Source: Halorussus amylolyticus
Lineage (GTDB): Archaea > Halobacteriota > Halobacteria > Halobacteriales > Haladaptataceae
NCBI RefSeq assembly: GCF_004143485.2
Contig: NZ_ML974136.1
Coordinates: 1 to 64,000 of the forward strand
Direction: 5' to 3'
Length of the DNA: 64,000 nt
Part shown: positions 32,827-42,065 of the stretch, piece after piece
Numbering within the stretch: position 1 is the first letter of the stretch
Layout of the letters: every line of letters begins with the position of its first letter
Notes under the pieces: model-generated
Databases searched by the model: none
Told to the model about the DNA's origin: nothing
Seen by the model: only the letters and a program-made list of their open reading frames with translations
Translations under genes and position numbers: made by a program

Positions 32827-34181
32827 TCCTTCTCGCCCGCGCCGAGCGCGCTCTCGCCGACTGGCTCGTGGCCCTCGATGACCTCCTTGCCGCCCATGTA
32901 GGGCCGGAGGGGTTCGGGAATCGTCACCGTGCCGTCGTCGTTCTGGTAGTATTCGAGGATGGCGACCATCACGCGGGGGAGCGCGAGGCCCGACCCGTTG
33001 AGCGTGTGGATGTACTCGGCCGACTCGTGGCGCTCGGGCCGGTACCGGAGTCCGGCGCGCCGGGCCTGAAAGTCCTCGAAGTTCGACACCGACGACACTT
33101 CGAGCCACCGGCCGCCCTCCTCGGGGCCGTCGTCCATCTCGTCGCCGGGTGCCCACACCTCGATGTCGTACTTTTTGGCCTGTGTGAATCCGAGGTCGGC
33201 GGTACACATCTCCAAGATTCTGTAGGGCAGGTCGAGTCGGCGCAGGACCTCCTCGGCCTCGTCCACGAGTCGGTCGAACGCCTCGTAGCTCGTGTCGGGT
33301 TCCACGAAGTTCACCATCTCGACCTTGTTGAACTGGTGGACCCGGACGATGCCCCGCGTCTCGGTGCCGTGTTCGCCCGCCTCGCGCCGGAAGTTCGGGG
33401 TGTAGGCCTGATGCTTGATGGGGAGGTCTTCTTTGAGGAGGATGTCGTCGCGGTACATGTTCGTGACCGGCACCTCCGCGGTGGGGCAGAGCCAGAGGTC
33501 CTCGCCCTCCAGTTTGTAGGCGTCCTCCGCGAACTTCGGGAGTTGGCCCGTCCCGGTCATCGACTCGCTGTTGACCGGAATCGGCGGGAACAGGTCCACG
33601 TACCCCTGCTCGCGGTGGAGTTCGAGCATGAACTGAAGCAGGGCGTACTCCAACTGCGCGCCCTCGCCCTTGAGGAAGTAGAAGCCGCTTCCCGTCGTTT
33701 TGGCGGCGCGCGCCTCGTCGATGATGTCCAACTCCTCGCCGAGTTCGTAGTGGGGCGTCACCTCCTCGGGAAGTTCGCGCAGGTCGTCGAAGCCTTCGCG
33801 TCTGCGCTCTCTGTTGTCGTCCTCGCTGTCGCCCACCGGCACGTCCTCGTGGGGTATCTGGGGGAGTTCGAGCAGGAGGTCGTCCAGTTTCGCCTCTAAT
33901 TCGGCGGCGCGGTCCTCGACACTTTCGAGTTCGGCCTTGAGTTCCTGCGAGGTTTCGATGGCCTCGTCGGCCTCCTCGTGTTCTCCGGCCTGCTTGAGTT
34001 CGCCGATTTTGCTACTCACTTGGTTTCGCTCGTGGCGGAGGTCGTCGCCGCGAGCCTTGAGTTCGCGCCACTCCTCGTCGTAGTCGAGTATCGCGTCGAA
34101 GTCCACGTCCTCGACGCCCTTCTGTTCGAGCGCCGCCCGAACTTCGTCGGGGTGGTCCCGGATGTAGTTCCTGTCGAGCAT
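32823..34181 (-). CDS. serS: serine--tRNA ligase
   Basis: The 452-residue class II synthetase has the N-terminal coiled-coil arm (about 30-105, 'LKARGDDLRHERNQVSSKIGELKQ') that contacts the long variable arm of tRNA-Ser. Motif 2 is 'NFRREAGEHGTETRGIVRVHQF' in the catalytic core, and motif 3 is 'NGSGLALPRVMVAILEYYQ'. The window also holds a tRNA-Ser gene. I use ATG 34181; the upstream in-frame extension does not look coding. A TTTTTT-rich element about 30 bases upstream may be the promoter. Confidence 0.95.
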   Translation of the reverse strand: MLDRNYIRDHPDEVRAALEQKGVEDVDFDAILDYDEEWRELKARGDDLRHERNQVSSKIGELKQAGEHEEADEAIETSQELKAELESVEDRAAELEAKLDDLLLELPQIPHEDVPVGDSEDDNRERRREGFDDLRELPEEVTPHYELGEELDIIDEARAAKTTGSGFYFLKGEGAQLEYALLQFMLELHREQGYVDLFPPIPVNSESMTGTGQLPKFAEDAYKLEGEDLWLCPTAEVPVTNMYRDDILLKEDLPIKHQAYTPNFRREAGEHGTETRGIVRVHQFNKVEMVNFVEPDTSYEAFDRLVDEAEEVLRRLDLPYRILEMCTADLGFTQAKKYDIEVWAPGDEMDDGPEEGGRWLEVSSVSNFEDFQARRAGLRYRPERHESAEYIHTLNGSGLALPRVMVAILEYYQNDDGTVTIPEPLRPYMGGKEVIEGHEPVGESALGAGEKD

Positions 34182-34352
34182 TCCTACTCTCCACAATCCG
34201 CTCCCGGCAAAAAACCGTATCGTTCGTGGGATAGGGGTTGACACGGTGTGACGAAGGTCAATGGTAGGGTCGTTGGCGCAAGCCTCTACGCGGGTGGTCC
34301 ATCACAACATCTCAGCCAAGCATTCTTACACTCGTCGTTCAAATACGCACAC

Positions 34353-34547
34353 ATGAGCGACAGCGGTCGTTCGGAGGTCGAAATCGCAATCCAACTGTAC
34401 CGAGAGAGGTTAGTCTCGCTCGGCCGAGCCGCCGAAATAGCCGACGTATCGGTTTGGTGCTTCCTCGACATTCTGAATGAGTTCGGAGTCGAAATGAACT
34501 ACGACGAAAGTGACCTCGAAATCGACCTTGCAGCAGTAGAAAGCTGA
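34353..34547 (+). CDS. UPF0175 family small protein (antitoxin-like), orphan
   Basis: The 64-residue protein matches UPF0175: 'AIQLYRERLVSLGRAAEIADVS' and 'FLDILNEFGVEMNYDESDLE'. Family members are small DNA-binding proteins often paired with a PIN-type nuclease as toxin-antitoxin modules. Here no partner gene lies on either side, so it is an orphan. The local DNA is AT-richer than the neighbours. ATG 34353 was chosen as the family start. Confidence 0.8.
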   Translation: MSDSGRSEVEIAIQLYRERLVSLGRAAEIADVSVWCFLDILNEFGVEMNYDESDLEIDLAAVES

Positions 34548-34615
34548 CCCCTGAGAACGAGTCTTCGATATCTCGCGGTACTCCACCGAAGCGTATGCAA
34601 GCGGCCGACCGCCGA

Positions 34616-34623
34616 TTTAAATA
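34616..34623 (+). promoter_or_regulatory. TATA box for truA
   Basis: TTTAAATA is centred about 27 bases before ATG 34647, a near-perfect haloarchaeal promoter for a leaderless mRNA. Confidence 0.7.
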
Positions 34624-34646
34624 TCCTCACCCCTGACTTCGACCCG

Positions 34647-35444
34647 ATGCGCGCCTTCCGGGTCGCCTACGACGGTCGCCCGTTTTACGGCTTCCAGCGC
34701 CAGCCGGACGTACCCACCGTCGAGGACCGACTGTTCGACGCGCTCGCGGCCCTCGGAGTCGCGGACGGAACGCCCGAAGGGTACGCCGCGGCGGGCCGAA
34801 CCGACGCCGGGGTCTCGGCGGTCGCTCAGACCGTCGCGTTCGAGTGTCCCGACTGGCTCACCCCCGCCGCGTTCAATTCCGAACTCCCGGCGTCGATTCG
34901 AGCGTGGGCGAGCGCGGACGCCCCGAAGGGCTTTCACGCGACTCACCACGCCGAATCGCGCGAGTACGTCTACCACTGCTACGCGCCCGATGCCGACCTC
35001 GACAGGGCAAAATCCGCGCTCTCGCGACTCTCGGGCGAGAACGACTTCCACAATCTCACGGCCGACGACGGGGGAACCGTGCGAGACTTGCAGGCCGACG
35101 TTCGCCGGGAGGACGAGTATCTGGTGTTCACGCTCCGGGCCGGGGGGTTCGTCCGCGAGATGGTCCGCCGAGTGGTGTCGCTCGTGCAGGCGGTGGCGAC
35201 CGGCGATGCGGGTTTGGCGAAAATCGAGCGCGTGCTGGGACCGGAGCCAATCGACGGTCCCGAGGGCGTTCCACCAGCGCCAGCCTACCCGCTCGTGCTG
35301 ACCGACGCCGCGTACCCGATGTTGGAGTTCTCGGCGGATTCGGAGGCCGCGGCGAGGTCGCGAAACGTGTTCGACGACCTGCGCGTCGAGCGCGCGACGG
35401 GGGCGCGAGTCGCCCGCGAGGTTGTGACTCGAATCGGCGAATGA
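34647..35444 (+). CDS. truA: tRNA pseudouridine synthase A
   Basis: The 265-residue protein makes pseudouridine at positions 38-40 of the tRNA anticodon stem. The catalytic Asp lies in 'AAGRTDAGVSAVAQ' (Asp53). 'FRVAYDGRPFYGFQRQP' and the late 'FTLRAGGFVREMVRRVVSLVQAV' are the conserved TruA blocks. Length is typical for archaeal TruA. Confidence 0.94.
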   Translation: MRAFRVAYDGRPFYGFQRQPDVPTVEDRLFDALAALGVADGTPEGYAAAGRTDAGVSAVAQTVAFECPDWLTPAAFNSELPASIRAWASADAPKGFHATHHAESREYVYHCYAPDADLDRAKSALSRLSGENDFHNLTADDGGTVRDLQADVRREDEYLVFTLRAGGFVREMVRRVVSLVQAVATGDAGLAKIERVLGPEPIDGPEGVPPAPAYPLVLTDAAYPMLEFSADSEAAARSRNVFDDLRVERATGARVAREVVTRIGE

Positions 35445-35484
35445 GGAGCCGAATCGTGGAACGGAAACTGTTTACTTGGCGTCG

Positions 35485-36861
35485 CTACTCCCAGCCCTCG
35501 GGCCAGATTTCCGCGGCCTTCATTCCCTCCTCGTAATCGCCGTCTCGAAGGTCTCCGGCGACCGCCTCGACGCTCCGGCGCGGAATCTCGTCGGTCGCCG
35601 CGACTTCCTGAATCAGCAGGGCCGCGAGCATGGCGTGTTCCCGGAGATTCCTGTCGTCCACCTTGTCGCGGGTGTCGGCGTGGGTGTGTCCCCATCCTCT
35701 GCCGCGCTCGCCGCTCACGCTGTGGAGTTGGAGCGCGGGCACCTCGCGCTTGAGAAACGGCCAGTGGTCGCTGAAGGGGTGGACGTGGTCGGTAGTGTCG
35801 ATGGGCTGATTCGCATCCTCGGACACCGCCGAAACCACGTCAGCCATCGTCTCCGAGCCGTGGATGTACGCCAGCATGTCGCGGAATCGGCCCGCGCCGT
35901 CGATGTTCACGACCGCCCGAACGTCGTCGAGGTCGAGGCGCTCGGCCATCGTCTCGGCTCCGAGCAGGCCGACCTCCTCACAGCCGACGCCCGCGACCCG
36001 GACCTTCGTGTCGAGGTCCATCTCCGCGAGCAGGTGCGCGGCGGTGACGACGGTGGTGATGCCACAGCCGTTGTCGAGCGCGCCCTCCGCGATGTCGTGG
36101 GCGTCGTGGTGGCCGACGACCACGATTTCCTCGTCGGTGTCCGGCCCGAGAACGGCGTGGGCGTTGTGGCTCGTCCCGCGCTCGGTGGCGGCGTCCACTC
36201 GGAGGGTCGCGGTCGCGCCGCGGTCGGCGTAGTCGGTCAGCCACGCGCCGGTCTCCTTGCTCACGCCGACGCCCGGAATCGCGGCCTCGGCGTCGAACTT
36301 GAGCGACCCGGTCGGCGGAAGCTGGCCGGACTTGTGATTTCGGAAGACGAACGCCTTCGCGCCGCCCGCCGCCGCGTGGCCGAACTTCTCCATCCGGTGG
36401 ATGAACCGCGACCCCTTCGGGGTGGTGGTCGAGGCGACCACGATTTTGCCCTGCAAGTCGAGTTCGTCGAGTTCCTCGGGCGTGCCGTGGCCCGCGTCCA
36501 CGAGTTCGCCCCGGACCTCACCCGGCGGCGAGTAGGGGAGCGCGATGGTCTCGAACGAGCGCTCGACCGGGTCGGTGACTGCGAGGTCGGCACTTCCTCG
36601 GGTCCACCGCCACATCTCGAACGAATCGATTTCGACCTCGCGTGCGCCAGCGTGCTCGAACCCCTCGGCCACGAGGTCGGCGGCCCGTCGCTCGCCCGGG
36701 TGGCCGCCCATCCGACTCTCGATTTCGGTGAGTCGGGTGATGAACTCCCACGGGTAGTCGTCGGTCCACGCCCCGCCGAGGACGGCGTCGATGTCGTCTG
36801 CGTTCCTCTCGTTCGCGTCCCCATTGTCCGCGTCCCCGTCGCCCGTATCGGTCTCGCTCAT
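35485..36861 (-). CDS. M28 family metallopeptidase
   Basis: The 458-residue protein has the M28 zinc ligands in 'VGHHDAHDIAEGALDNGCG' (first His/Asp), 'GCEEVGLLGAE' (Glu-Glu), 'NIDGAGRF' and 'HVHPFSDHWPF'. A protease-associated-like insert lies between about residues 120 and 215. There is no export signal after the acidic N-terminus, so it is probably cytosolic. The first ~20 residues contain an Asp/Asn/Gly low-complexity stretch. A decayed copy of this gene's 5' end lies 5 kb away (41877-41961), beyond the signalling block. Confidence 0.87.
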   Translation of the reverse strand: MSETDTGDGDADNGDANERNADDIDAVLGGAWTDDYPWEFITRLTEIESRMGGHPGERRAADLVAEGFEHAGAREVEIDSFEMWRWTRGSADLAVTDPVERSFETIALPYSPPGEVRGELVDAGHGTPEELDELDLQGKIVVASTTTPKGSRFIHRMEKFGHAAAGGAKAFVFRNHKSGQLPPTGSLKFDAEAAIPGVGVSKETGAWLTDYADRGATATLRVDAATERGTSHNAHAVLGPDTDEEIVVVGHHDAHDIAEGALDNGCGITTVVTAAHLLAEMDLDTKVRVAGVGCEEVGLLGAETMAERLDLDDVRAVVNIDGAGRFRDMLAYIHGSETMADVVSAVSEDANQPIDTTDHVHPFSDHWPFLKREVPALQLHSVSGERGRGWGHTHADTRDKVDDRNLREHAMLAALLIQEVAATDEIPRRSVEAVAGDLRDGDYEEGMKAAEIWPEGWE

Positions 36862-36898
36862 GGCCGGATGTAACCGTGACGAGCCAAAAAGGTGCGTC
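36846..36898. repeat. direct repeat L bounding the signalling block
   Basis: This ~53-base segment covers the start of the M28 gene and its upstream bases. It matches 41909-41961 in the same orientation with about nine mismatches, both containing TCGCTC, TGGCCGGA, GTAACC, CGAGCCAAA and AGGTGCGT in order. Confidence 0.7.
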
Positions 36899-36916
36899 CT
36901 TGAGCAAAAGGTCGAA

Positions 36917-38674
36917 TCAGTCTCGTAGCTCGACACCAGTCACCTCGAATCGTGCTCCTCCCGTTGTACTCTCGGTGACTGCTACTTCCCAGTCGTGTGC
37001 ATCGATAATCTGTTTCACAATGGCGAGACCAAAGCCTGTCCCGTCTGCTGAAGTCGTGTATCCCGACTCGAAGATTCTGTCGCGTCGGTCGGTCGGAATT
37101 CCCGGTCCATCGTCGGCGACGTAGAAACCGTCGTCGAGCGCCCCGACTCGAATCGAGACGCCTGTTCCGCCGTGTTCCACGGCGTTCGAAAGCAGATTTT
37201 CGAACAGTTCGTACAGTCGAGTTTCGTCGGCCATCAGCTGTATATCGGACTCGACCAAGAGCACACCGCCCGGAGCGTCTACGACCTCCCACGCTGTCTC
37301 GGCACACGTCTCAAGCGACACCGGTTCGGACTCGAGCACCGTACGGCCCTGTTTGGCGAGCTCCAGCACTTCCTCAACGAGCCGTTCCATCCGATTGGCC
37401 GCCTGCTCAGCGTCCTCCAAAAACTTTCCTTCGCCGGTGTTTCGAGCGAGTTCGATTTTGCCCTGCACCACGTTGAGCGGGTTCCGAAGGTCGTGGGCAA
37501 CCGTGTGAGCGAACGATTCGAGCGTACGGTTCTGCCGACGAAGTTCGCGTTCGTGGACCTTCCGTTGGTAAATATCGCGGAAGATTCCCTGAAACAACTG
37601 TTTACCGTCGACCTCTATCAACTGGGCGTTTATCTCGACGGGCGTGGTTTCACCGTCGGCGTTCACTACCTCTATCTCCGTCCCGTCGGGTAACTCCCGG
37701 ATGACCGCAGACTCCGACTCGACGTGGTCGGCGAACAGTTGTCGATAGCGCTCGTACTCGTCGTCTGGATGGAGAATCGACTGACACGACCCGACGAGTT
37801 CCGATTGGGACCGTCCCGTCAGTTCGGCCGCGGCCCGATTAACTTCGACTATCTCGCCCGTTTCGGCATCGGCGACGACGATAGCGTCGGGTGCAGCGTC
37901 TATGAGCGAACGATACTTTTTTTGCGACCGTTCGAGCTGCCGCTCTCGTTCGACTCGCTCGGAGATATCGCGGTTAATCGCGACGAACCGCACTACGTTT
38001 CCAGCCTCGTCTTCGATAGGTGCGATGGTCTGCTCGATGGGGTAGACTTCCCCCGACTTGTGGCGGTTTTGAAGTTGGCCCTCCCATACCTCTCCGTCGA
38101 GGATAGTCTGCCACAGGTCGACGTAGAACTCCGCATCGTGGACGCCTGATTTCAGCAAACTGGGCCGCTTTCCGACCGCTTCCTCCTCGTCGTAGCCCGT
38201 TATCTCCTCGAATGCGGGATTAACGTACTCGATAGTGCCGTCCCGCCCGGTTAACATGATGGCGTGTCCAGCGTGTTCGACGGCCTCTCGGAACCCCACG
38301 AGGTCGCTCATACCGCGACACCGTCTCACCTCTCGACATATCTGGTCAGCGAGCAGTCCCGATTTCCCCCACTCGGCGAGTACGATGGGTGTTCCCGGGT
38401 GGCTCTCCCGAACCGCGCTCGGAAACGAGTGTCCATCACCCGTCAGCGCGGTTGCAGAGACGACCACACAGTCGATGTCTGGCTCTTCCTCTAGGCGGTC
38501 AAGTGCCTCGTTTGGCGAAGCCGTGCTCTCGATTCGTAGTTCGGGGTGGTCGCGGAGCGCGGCCGTCGCGTCACCACGACCTTGGTCGGTGGTAACGACG
38601 AGTACGTTGAGGTCGATTGAGGAATCGTCGCTCGTCGGACCTCCGACTTCGAGATATGGTGCGCTTTCAGTCAT
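36917..38674 (-). CDS. PAS-PAS sensor histidine kinase with receiver-like N-terminus
   Basis: The 585-residue protein has a degenerate receiver-like N-terminus (about 20-130), two PAS/PAC units (about 133-255, 'AIMLTGRDGTIEYVNPAFEEI'; about 262-380, 'AIVVADAETGEIVEVNRAAAEL'), a HisKA domain with the phospho-His in 'AHTVAHDLRNPLNVV' and an HATPase with 'ENLLSNAVEHG', 'DDGPGIP' and 'GTGFGLAIV'. No transmembrane segments are visible, so it is a soluble sensor. Its ATG overlaps the end of the response regulator gene by eight bases, so the pair is coupled. The input signal is unknown but oxygen or redox is likely given HemAT beside it. Confidence 0.92.
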   Translation of the reverse strand: MTESAPYLEVGGPTSDDSSIDLNVLVVTTDQGRGDATAALRDHPELRIESTASPNEALDRLEEEPDIDCVVVSATALTGDGHSFPSAVRESHPGTPIVLAEWGKSGLLADQICREVRRCRGMSDLVGFREAVEHAGHAIMLTGRDGTIEYVNPAFEEITGYDEEEAVGKRPSLLKSGVHDAEFYVDLWQTILDGEVWEGQLQNRHKSGEVYPIEQTIAPIEDEAGNVVRFVAINRDISERVERERQLERSQKKYRSLIDAAPDAIVVADAETGEIVEVNRAAAELTGRSQSELVGSCQSILHPDDEYERYRQLFADHVESESAVIRELPDGTEIEVVNADGETTPVEINAQLIEVDGKQLFQGIFRDIYQRKVHERELRRQNRTLESFAHTVAHDLRNPLNVVQGKIELARNTGEGKFLEDAEQAANRMERLVEEVLELAKQGRTVLESEPVSLETCAETAWEVVDAPGGVLLVESDIQLMADETRLYELFENLLSNAVEHGGTGVSIRVGALDDGFYVADDGPGIPTDRRDRIFESGYTTSADGTGFGLAIVKQIIDAHDWEVAVTESTTGGARFEVTGVELRD

Positions 38675-39251
38675 TGTCACTCTCACGGAGCATCCGAAAC
38701 GCGGCGTCGTACTTACCACCGGTGAACTCTCGTAGCGACTCATCCGTCCGCTCGCGGAGTTCGGTCAACCGTCTGGTGAGAGAAGCGAACTTCGGAGACT
38801 CGGCTAACTCAGCCTCGCCTTGGGTGTCTATCAACGTCGCTCGCTTGACCGCGAGTGTGTAGAGTTCGCGAAGTTGGTCTCCGTAGGTCGCTCGCTGTTC
38901 GAGCGATTGGACGAGCGAGAGAAGTTCTTCGCTGCCAATCGGTTTGACTTCGTAGGCATCGAACGACATGTCCATATCGTCGATGTCGGGTTCGACGGCA
39001 GTTAACATCCCGACCTCGACATCGACGTCACGTGCTTGAATCTCTTCGAGTAGTTCGTCGCCGGTGGTATCCGGCATCTTGCGGTCGAGTAGCACTATGT
39101 CGGCCCCACTCAGTTTTTCGCGCGCTTCTTCTGCGCAGGTTGCCTGTCGAACGTCGTACTCGGATTCGAGCCACGCTGCGAATGTTGTCACGAGTGCGGG
39201 TTCGTCGTCCACGATGAGCACTGTGGACTGTTCGGAGTCGTCCGAATCCAT
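38667..39251 (-). CDS. response regulator with HalX domain
   Basis: The 194-residue protein has a receiver with 'VLIVDDEPAL' (Asp15, Asp16), phospho-acceptor Asp56 in 'IVLLDRKMPD' and the Lys in 'YEVKPIG', followed by a C-terminal HalX domain (about 120-190, helical). HalX response regulators are specific to haloarchaea and usually pair with PAS kinases. It overlaps the downstream kinase gene. No DNA-binding motif is obvious. Confidence 0.9.
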   Translation of the reverse strand: MDSDDSEQSTVLIVDDEPALVTTFAAWLESEYDVRQATCAEEAREKLSGADIVLLDRKMPDTTGDELLEEIQARDVDVEVGMLTAVEPDIDDMDMSFDAYEVKPIGSEELLSLVQSLEQRATYGDQLRELYTLAVKRATLIDTQGEAELAESPKFASLTRRLTELRERTDESLREFTGGKYDAAFRMLRESDND

Positions 39252-39347
39252 CTTTTGTCACAGTTTGGTAAGCTACCGGCCGTACGTGCTTTATCCAAAC
39301 ATGTTAAAATCAACGTGTCGCCAAACAGTTCGCTCTTTTAAATAGAA

Positions 39348-39989
39348 TCACTCGACGTCGAACGTCTGCCGGAGGAGTTTTTGAACTGCGGTTCGCGTGT
39401 GACTGGAGAACGTGGACGCCGAAACACCGAGTTCGTCGGCAAGATCCTCTGTGTCCGCTCCGTCGGCCCCGAAATACTCGCCTTCCACGGCGACCCTGAG
39501 GGCCTCTCGCTGACGAGCGGTCAGTGACTGGAGATCGATACGGACGCTCGACTCGACTTCGAGGTCGGCGTCACCCAGAGCGAGGTGTTTGAGTTCGACG
39601 GTGTATCCCGCCCTTCGGAAACGGTCCACGACCGTTTTGAGCTCGTCTTGGTTCCGAAACGCGAATTTGAGGTGTAGTTCCTCTTTCCGCCAGAAGCACT
39701 CGTACGGTAGCGTCGGGAGGAATGAGAACGTCGAAAGCAAGCACTCCGTCACGTCACATTCTCTGCACGCCGAACGGCCGATCGAGGAGTCGTCTTCGTC
39801 GGTGGAGATGTCCTCCTCTTTACCGAACCCGGTCACCCGGTAGTACGTGTAGTCGTCCGTCCGAAGGGTCGGTACGAGATGGGGCCAATCGTCGAGTTCG
39901 TTCGTGTGGCGAGCTTCGACGAGTATCTGACTGTCAGCTTGGTCGTTGCTAGCGGGAACGAACCCGGCGATAAAACTGGCCTTCGCCAT
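39348..39989 (-). CDS. Bat-type HTH regulator with N-terminal Cys cluster
   Basis: The 213-residue protein ends with an HTH_10-type domain ('SLTARQREALRVAVEGEYFG', then 'LADELGVSASTFSSHTRTAVQKLL') as in bacterioopsin activator relatives. The N-terminal sensing domain contains the unusual 'ACRECDVTEC' (C-x2-C-x4-C), which could bind metal or react with oxidants. It lies between the kinase/regulator pair and HemAT. Start ATG 39989 is chosen from the usual 'MAKASF' family opening; longer in-frame starts exist. The upstream 345 bases (39990-40334) are unusually AT-rich and hold no other gene. Confidence 0.82.
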   Translation of the reverse strand: MAKASFIAGFVPASNDQADSQILVEARHTNELDDWPHLVPTLRTDDYTYYRVTGFGKEEDISTDEDDSSIGRSACRECDVTECLLSTFSFLPTLPYECFWRKEELHLKFAFRNQDELKTVVDRFRRAGYTVELKHLALGDADLEVESSVRIDLQSLTARQREALRVAVEGEYFGADGADTEDLADELGVSASTFSSHTRTAVQKLLRQTFDVE

Positions 39990-40334
39990 GTCCACGATTG
40001 GACAGCGACCGACGGGCTGGATTCCGATTCGGGCACTGATACCGGAGGTCACAGGTATTGAGAGGGGTAAGCGTCGTTTGAATGTTTTGTTATTTTTCCC
40101 GTTTTTGGAGGCTTTCTTCCAATTCCACAACTTATACTTTTTCTATCTGAAACCAATATTCTGGTCGTAGTAATACTCCACGAGCATACACGATTCATAT
40201 TAAAGTGCAAATAATTCGGGCTAACTGTTATATCTCCTGTCTCTCACCGTCCACCCATACTGGTCGGGATTGACTGAGGAGCTCAACGATTCCGGTACTC
40301 ACCTCGGCCAGCGCCACACGATTCACTCTCCAAC

Positions 40335-41852
40335 ATGACAAACGATATGGATTCCGCGAAAAAGACAGGTGCGCAGAAATCGTTGGCCGCGCGCGTTGAC
40401 GGAGAGGAAACGAGCGCGGCCATCGGTCTCGACGGCGAGGAAATCGAGTGGCGGAAAGACTACGCGGGCTTCGACGACGACGACGTCCGGCGACTCGAAC
40501 GACTCGGACCGTTGTTCGAGCGCGTCGCGGACGACCTGGTGGCCGACTTCTACGACCACCTCCAACAGTACGACGAGACGCTCACCATCCTCGACCGTTC
40601 GACTCGGAGCATCGAACAGTTGAAGCAGACCCAATCACAGTACCTCATCGACCTCGGAAGCGGCGAGTACGGGCGAGACTACTTCCACCGACGCGCCCGC
40701 ATCGGTAAGATTCACGACCTGCTCGACCTCGGGCCCAAGATCCACCTCGGTGCGTACGTCGTCTATTACGAGGGACTCGTTCGGGCCATCGCCGACGATG
40801 CGAAAGCCGACCTCGACCAAGACGCGTCGTCAGTACTCGACGAGACGGTCGAAGACATCCTCTCGGTGCTCCGAATCACGAACGTCGACCAGCAGGTCGC
40901 AATGGATGCGTACATCGATTCGTACAGTGATCGATTGTCGTCCGAACTCGAAACTCGAAAGCGAGTCTCTGAGGACATAACCGCTTCGGTCGAAGAGCTC
41001 GGCGACTCGGCCGACGAAATCGCGACCAGTTCGAGTCAGATAAGCGACCTCGCCGACGGTCAGTCGGCCAGCATGAACGAGGTCGCGAGCGAAGTCGCTG
41101 ACCTCAGCGCGACCGTCGAGGAGATCGCATCGAGTGCGGAGGAGGTCGCTTCGACCAGTCGGGAGACCGAAGAACTCGCGGACGAGGGCCAGCGCGCCGC
41201 CAACGACGCTATCGACGCGATGGAGGACATCGACCGCGCTCAGACCAACGTGAACACGGACGTGACTGATCTCCAGCAGACGGTCGCGGAAATCGACGCG
41301 GTCGTCGACGTGATAAACGACATCGCCGACCAGACGAATCTCCTCGCGCTCAACGCCAACATCGAGGCCGCCCGCGCAGGCGACGCCGGAAGCGGGTTCG
41401 CGGTCGTCGCCAACGAGGTGAAATCGCTGGCTGAGGAGTCGAAGGCGCAGGCCGAGAACATCGAGTCGATGATCAGTGATATCGAGGAGAGCACCGAGAA
41501 CACGGTCGAGAGCCTGAAGACGACCGAAGACCGGGTCGAAGCCGGTCTCGAAAACGTCGAGACGGCAGTCGAGACGCTGACCGACATCGTGGAAGGCGTC
41601 AGAGAGACCGTCCACGGCATCGACGAGGTAGCCGGGGCGACCGACGAGCAGGCCGCGAGCACCGAGGAGATCGCCGCGATGGTCGATCAAGCGGCGGAGA
41701 AAGCCGAAGACATCTCGGGCGAAATCGAAGCCGTGGCGGCGGCGACGGAGGAACAAAGTGAGAAGATTCGCAAGATAGAGGACTCTTGCGAACAACTGAG
41801 TGATACCGACGACGAGAGCGAGTTCGAATTTCGGCCGTCCAACCCCAACTGA
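40335..41852 (+). CDS. hemAT: HemAT-type globin-coupled transducer (aerotaxis)
   Basis: The 505-residue protein has an N-terminal globin sensor (about 35-190) with the expected proximal His region '[18 protein letters not shown]', and a C-terminal methyl-accepting signalling hairpin ('[21 protein letters not shown]', then '[16 protein letters not shown]', near residues 325-370). There are no transmembrane helices, so it is a soluble transducer. HemAT proteins bind O2 and steer the flagellar/archaellar motor through CheA. Its position with a kinase pair and a Cys-cluster regulator suggests one oxygen or redox block. Confidence 0.93.
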   Translation: MTNDMDSAKKTGAQKSLAARVDGEETSAAIGLDGEEIEWRKDYAGFDDDDVRRLERLGPLFERVADDLVADFYDHLQQYDETLTILDRSTRSIEQLKQTQSQYLIDLGSGEYGRDYFHRRARIGKIHDLLDLGPKIHLGAYVVYYEGLVRAIADDAKADLDQDASSVLDETVEDILSVLRITNVDQQVAMDAYIDSYSDRLSSELETRKRVSEDITASVEELGDSADEIATSSSQISDLADGQSASMNEVASEVADLSATVEEIASSAEEVASTSRETEELADEGQRAANDAIDAMEDIDRAQTNVNTDVTDLQQTVAEIDAVVDVINDIADQTNLLALNANIEAARAGDAGSGFAVVANEVKSLAEESKAQAENIESMISDIEESTENTVESLKTTEDRVEAGLENVETAVETLTDIVEGVRETVHGIDEVAGATDEQAASTEEIAAMVDQAAEKAEDISGEIEAVAAATEEQSEKIRKIEDSCEQLSDTDDESEFEFRPSNPN

Positions 41853-41876
41853 GAAAAACGTGCGATTCGGCCTCCG

Positions 41877-41924
41877 GTGGTCGTCGCGCCACGCCTTGTC
41901 GAGAACGATATCGGTGTCGCTCGT
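41877..41924 (-). pseudogene. 5'-end remnant of an M28 peptidase gene
   Basis: The minus strand reads, from a mutated start (ACG instead of ATG at 41922-41924), a ~16-codon stretch with 'SDTDIVLDKAWRDDH'. It resembles the true M28 N-terminus, which reads 'SETDTG' then 'DIDAVLGGAWTDDY'. Coding then stops matching near 41877, just after the HemAT gene. Together with the shared upstream bases (to 41961) this is a broken duplicate of the M28 gene start. Confidence 0.55.
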
Positions 41925-41961
41925 GGCCGGACGTAACCCCCGCGAGCCAAAGAGGTGCGTA
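41909..41961. repeat. direct repeat R bounding the signalling block
   Basis: It matches 36846-36898 in the same orientation (about 83% over 53 bases). The pair lies 5.06 kb apart and encloses the kinase, response regulator, Bat-type and HemAT genes. This copy lies within the spacer before sufS. Confidence 0.7.
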
Positions 41962-42065
41962 CTCCTGCGAAGAATCCGATTGAAGTGCGGAGCGAAACCG
42001 ATTCCGGTTACGAACCCCCGCCCGGACCGAAGGAATGTTCATCCTCGAACCCCTAAATATCCACA

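Noticed and set aside
36917-41852. Signalling block considered as a defence island
   Set aside because: All four proteins have clear sensory or regulatory domains and no nuclease, protease or cell-killing effector is present.
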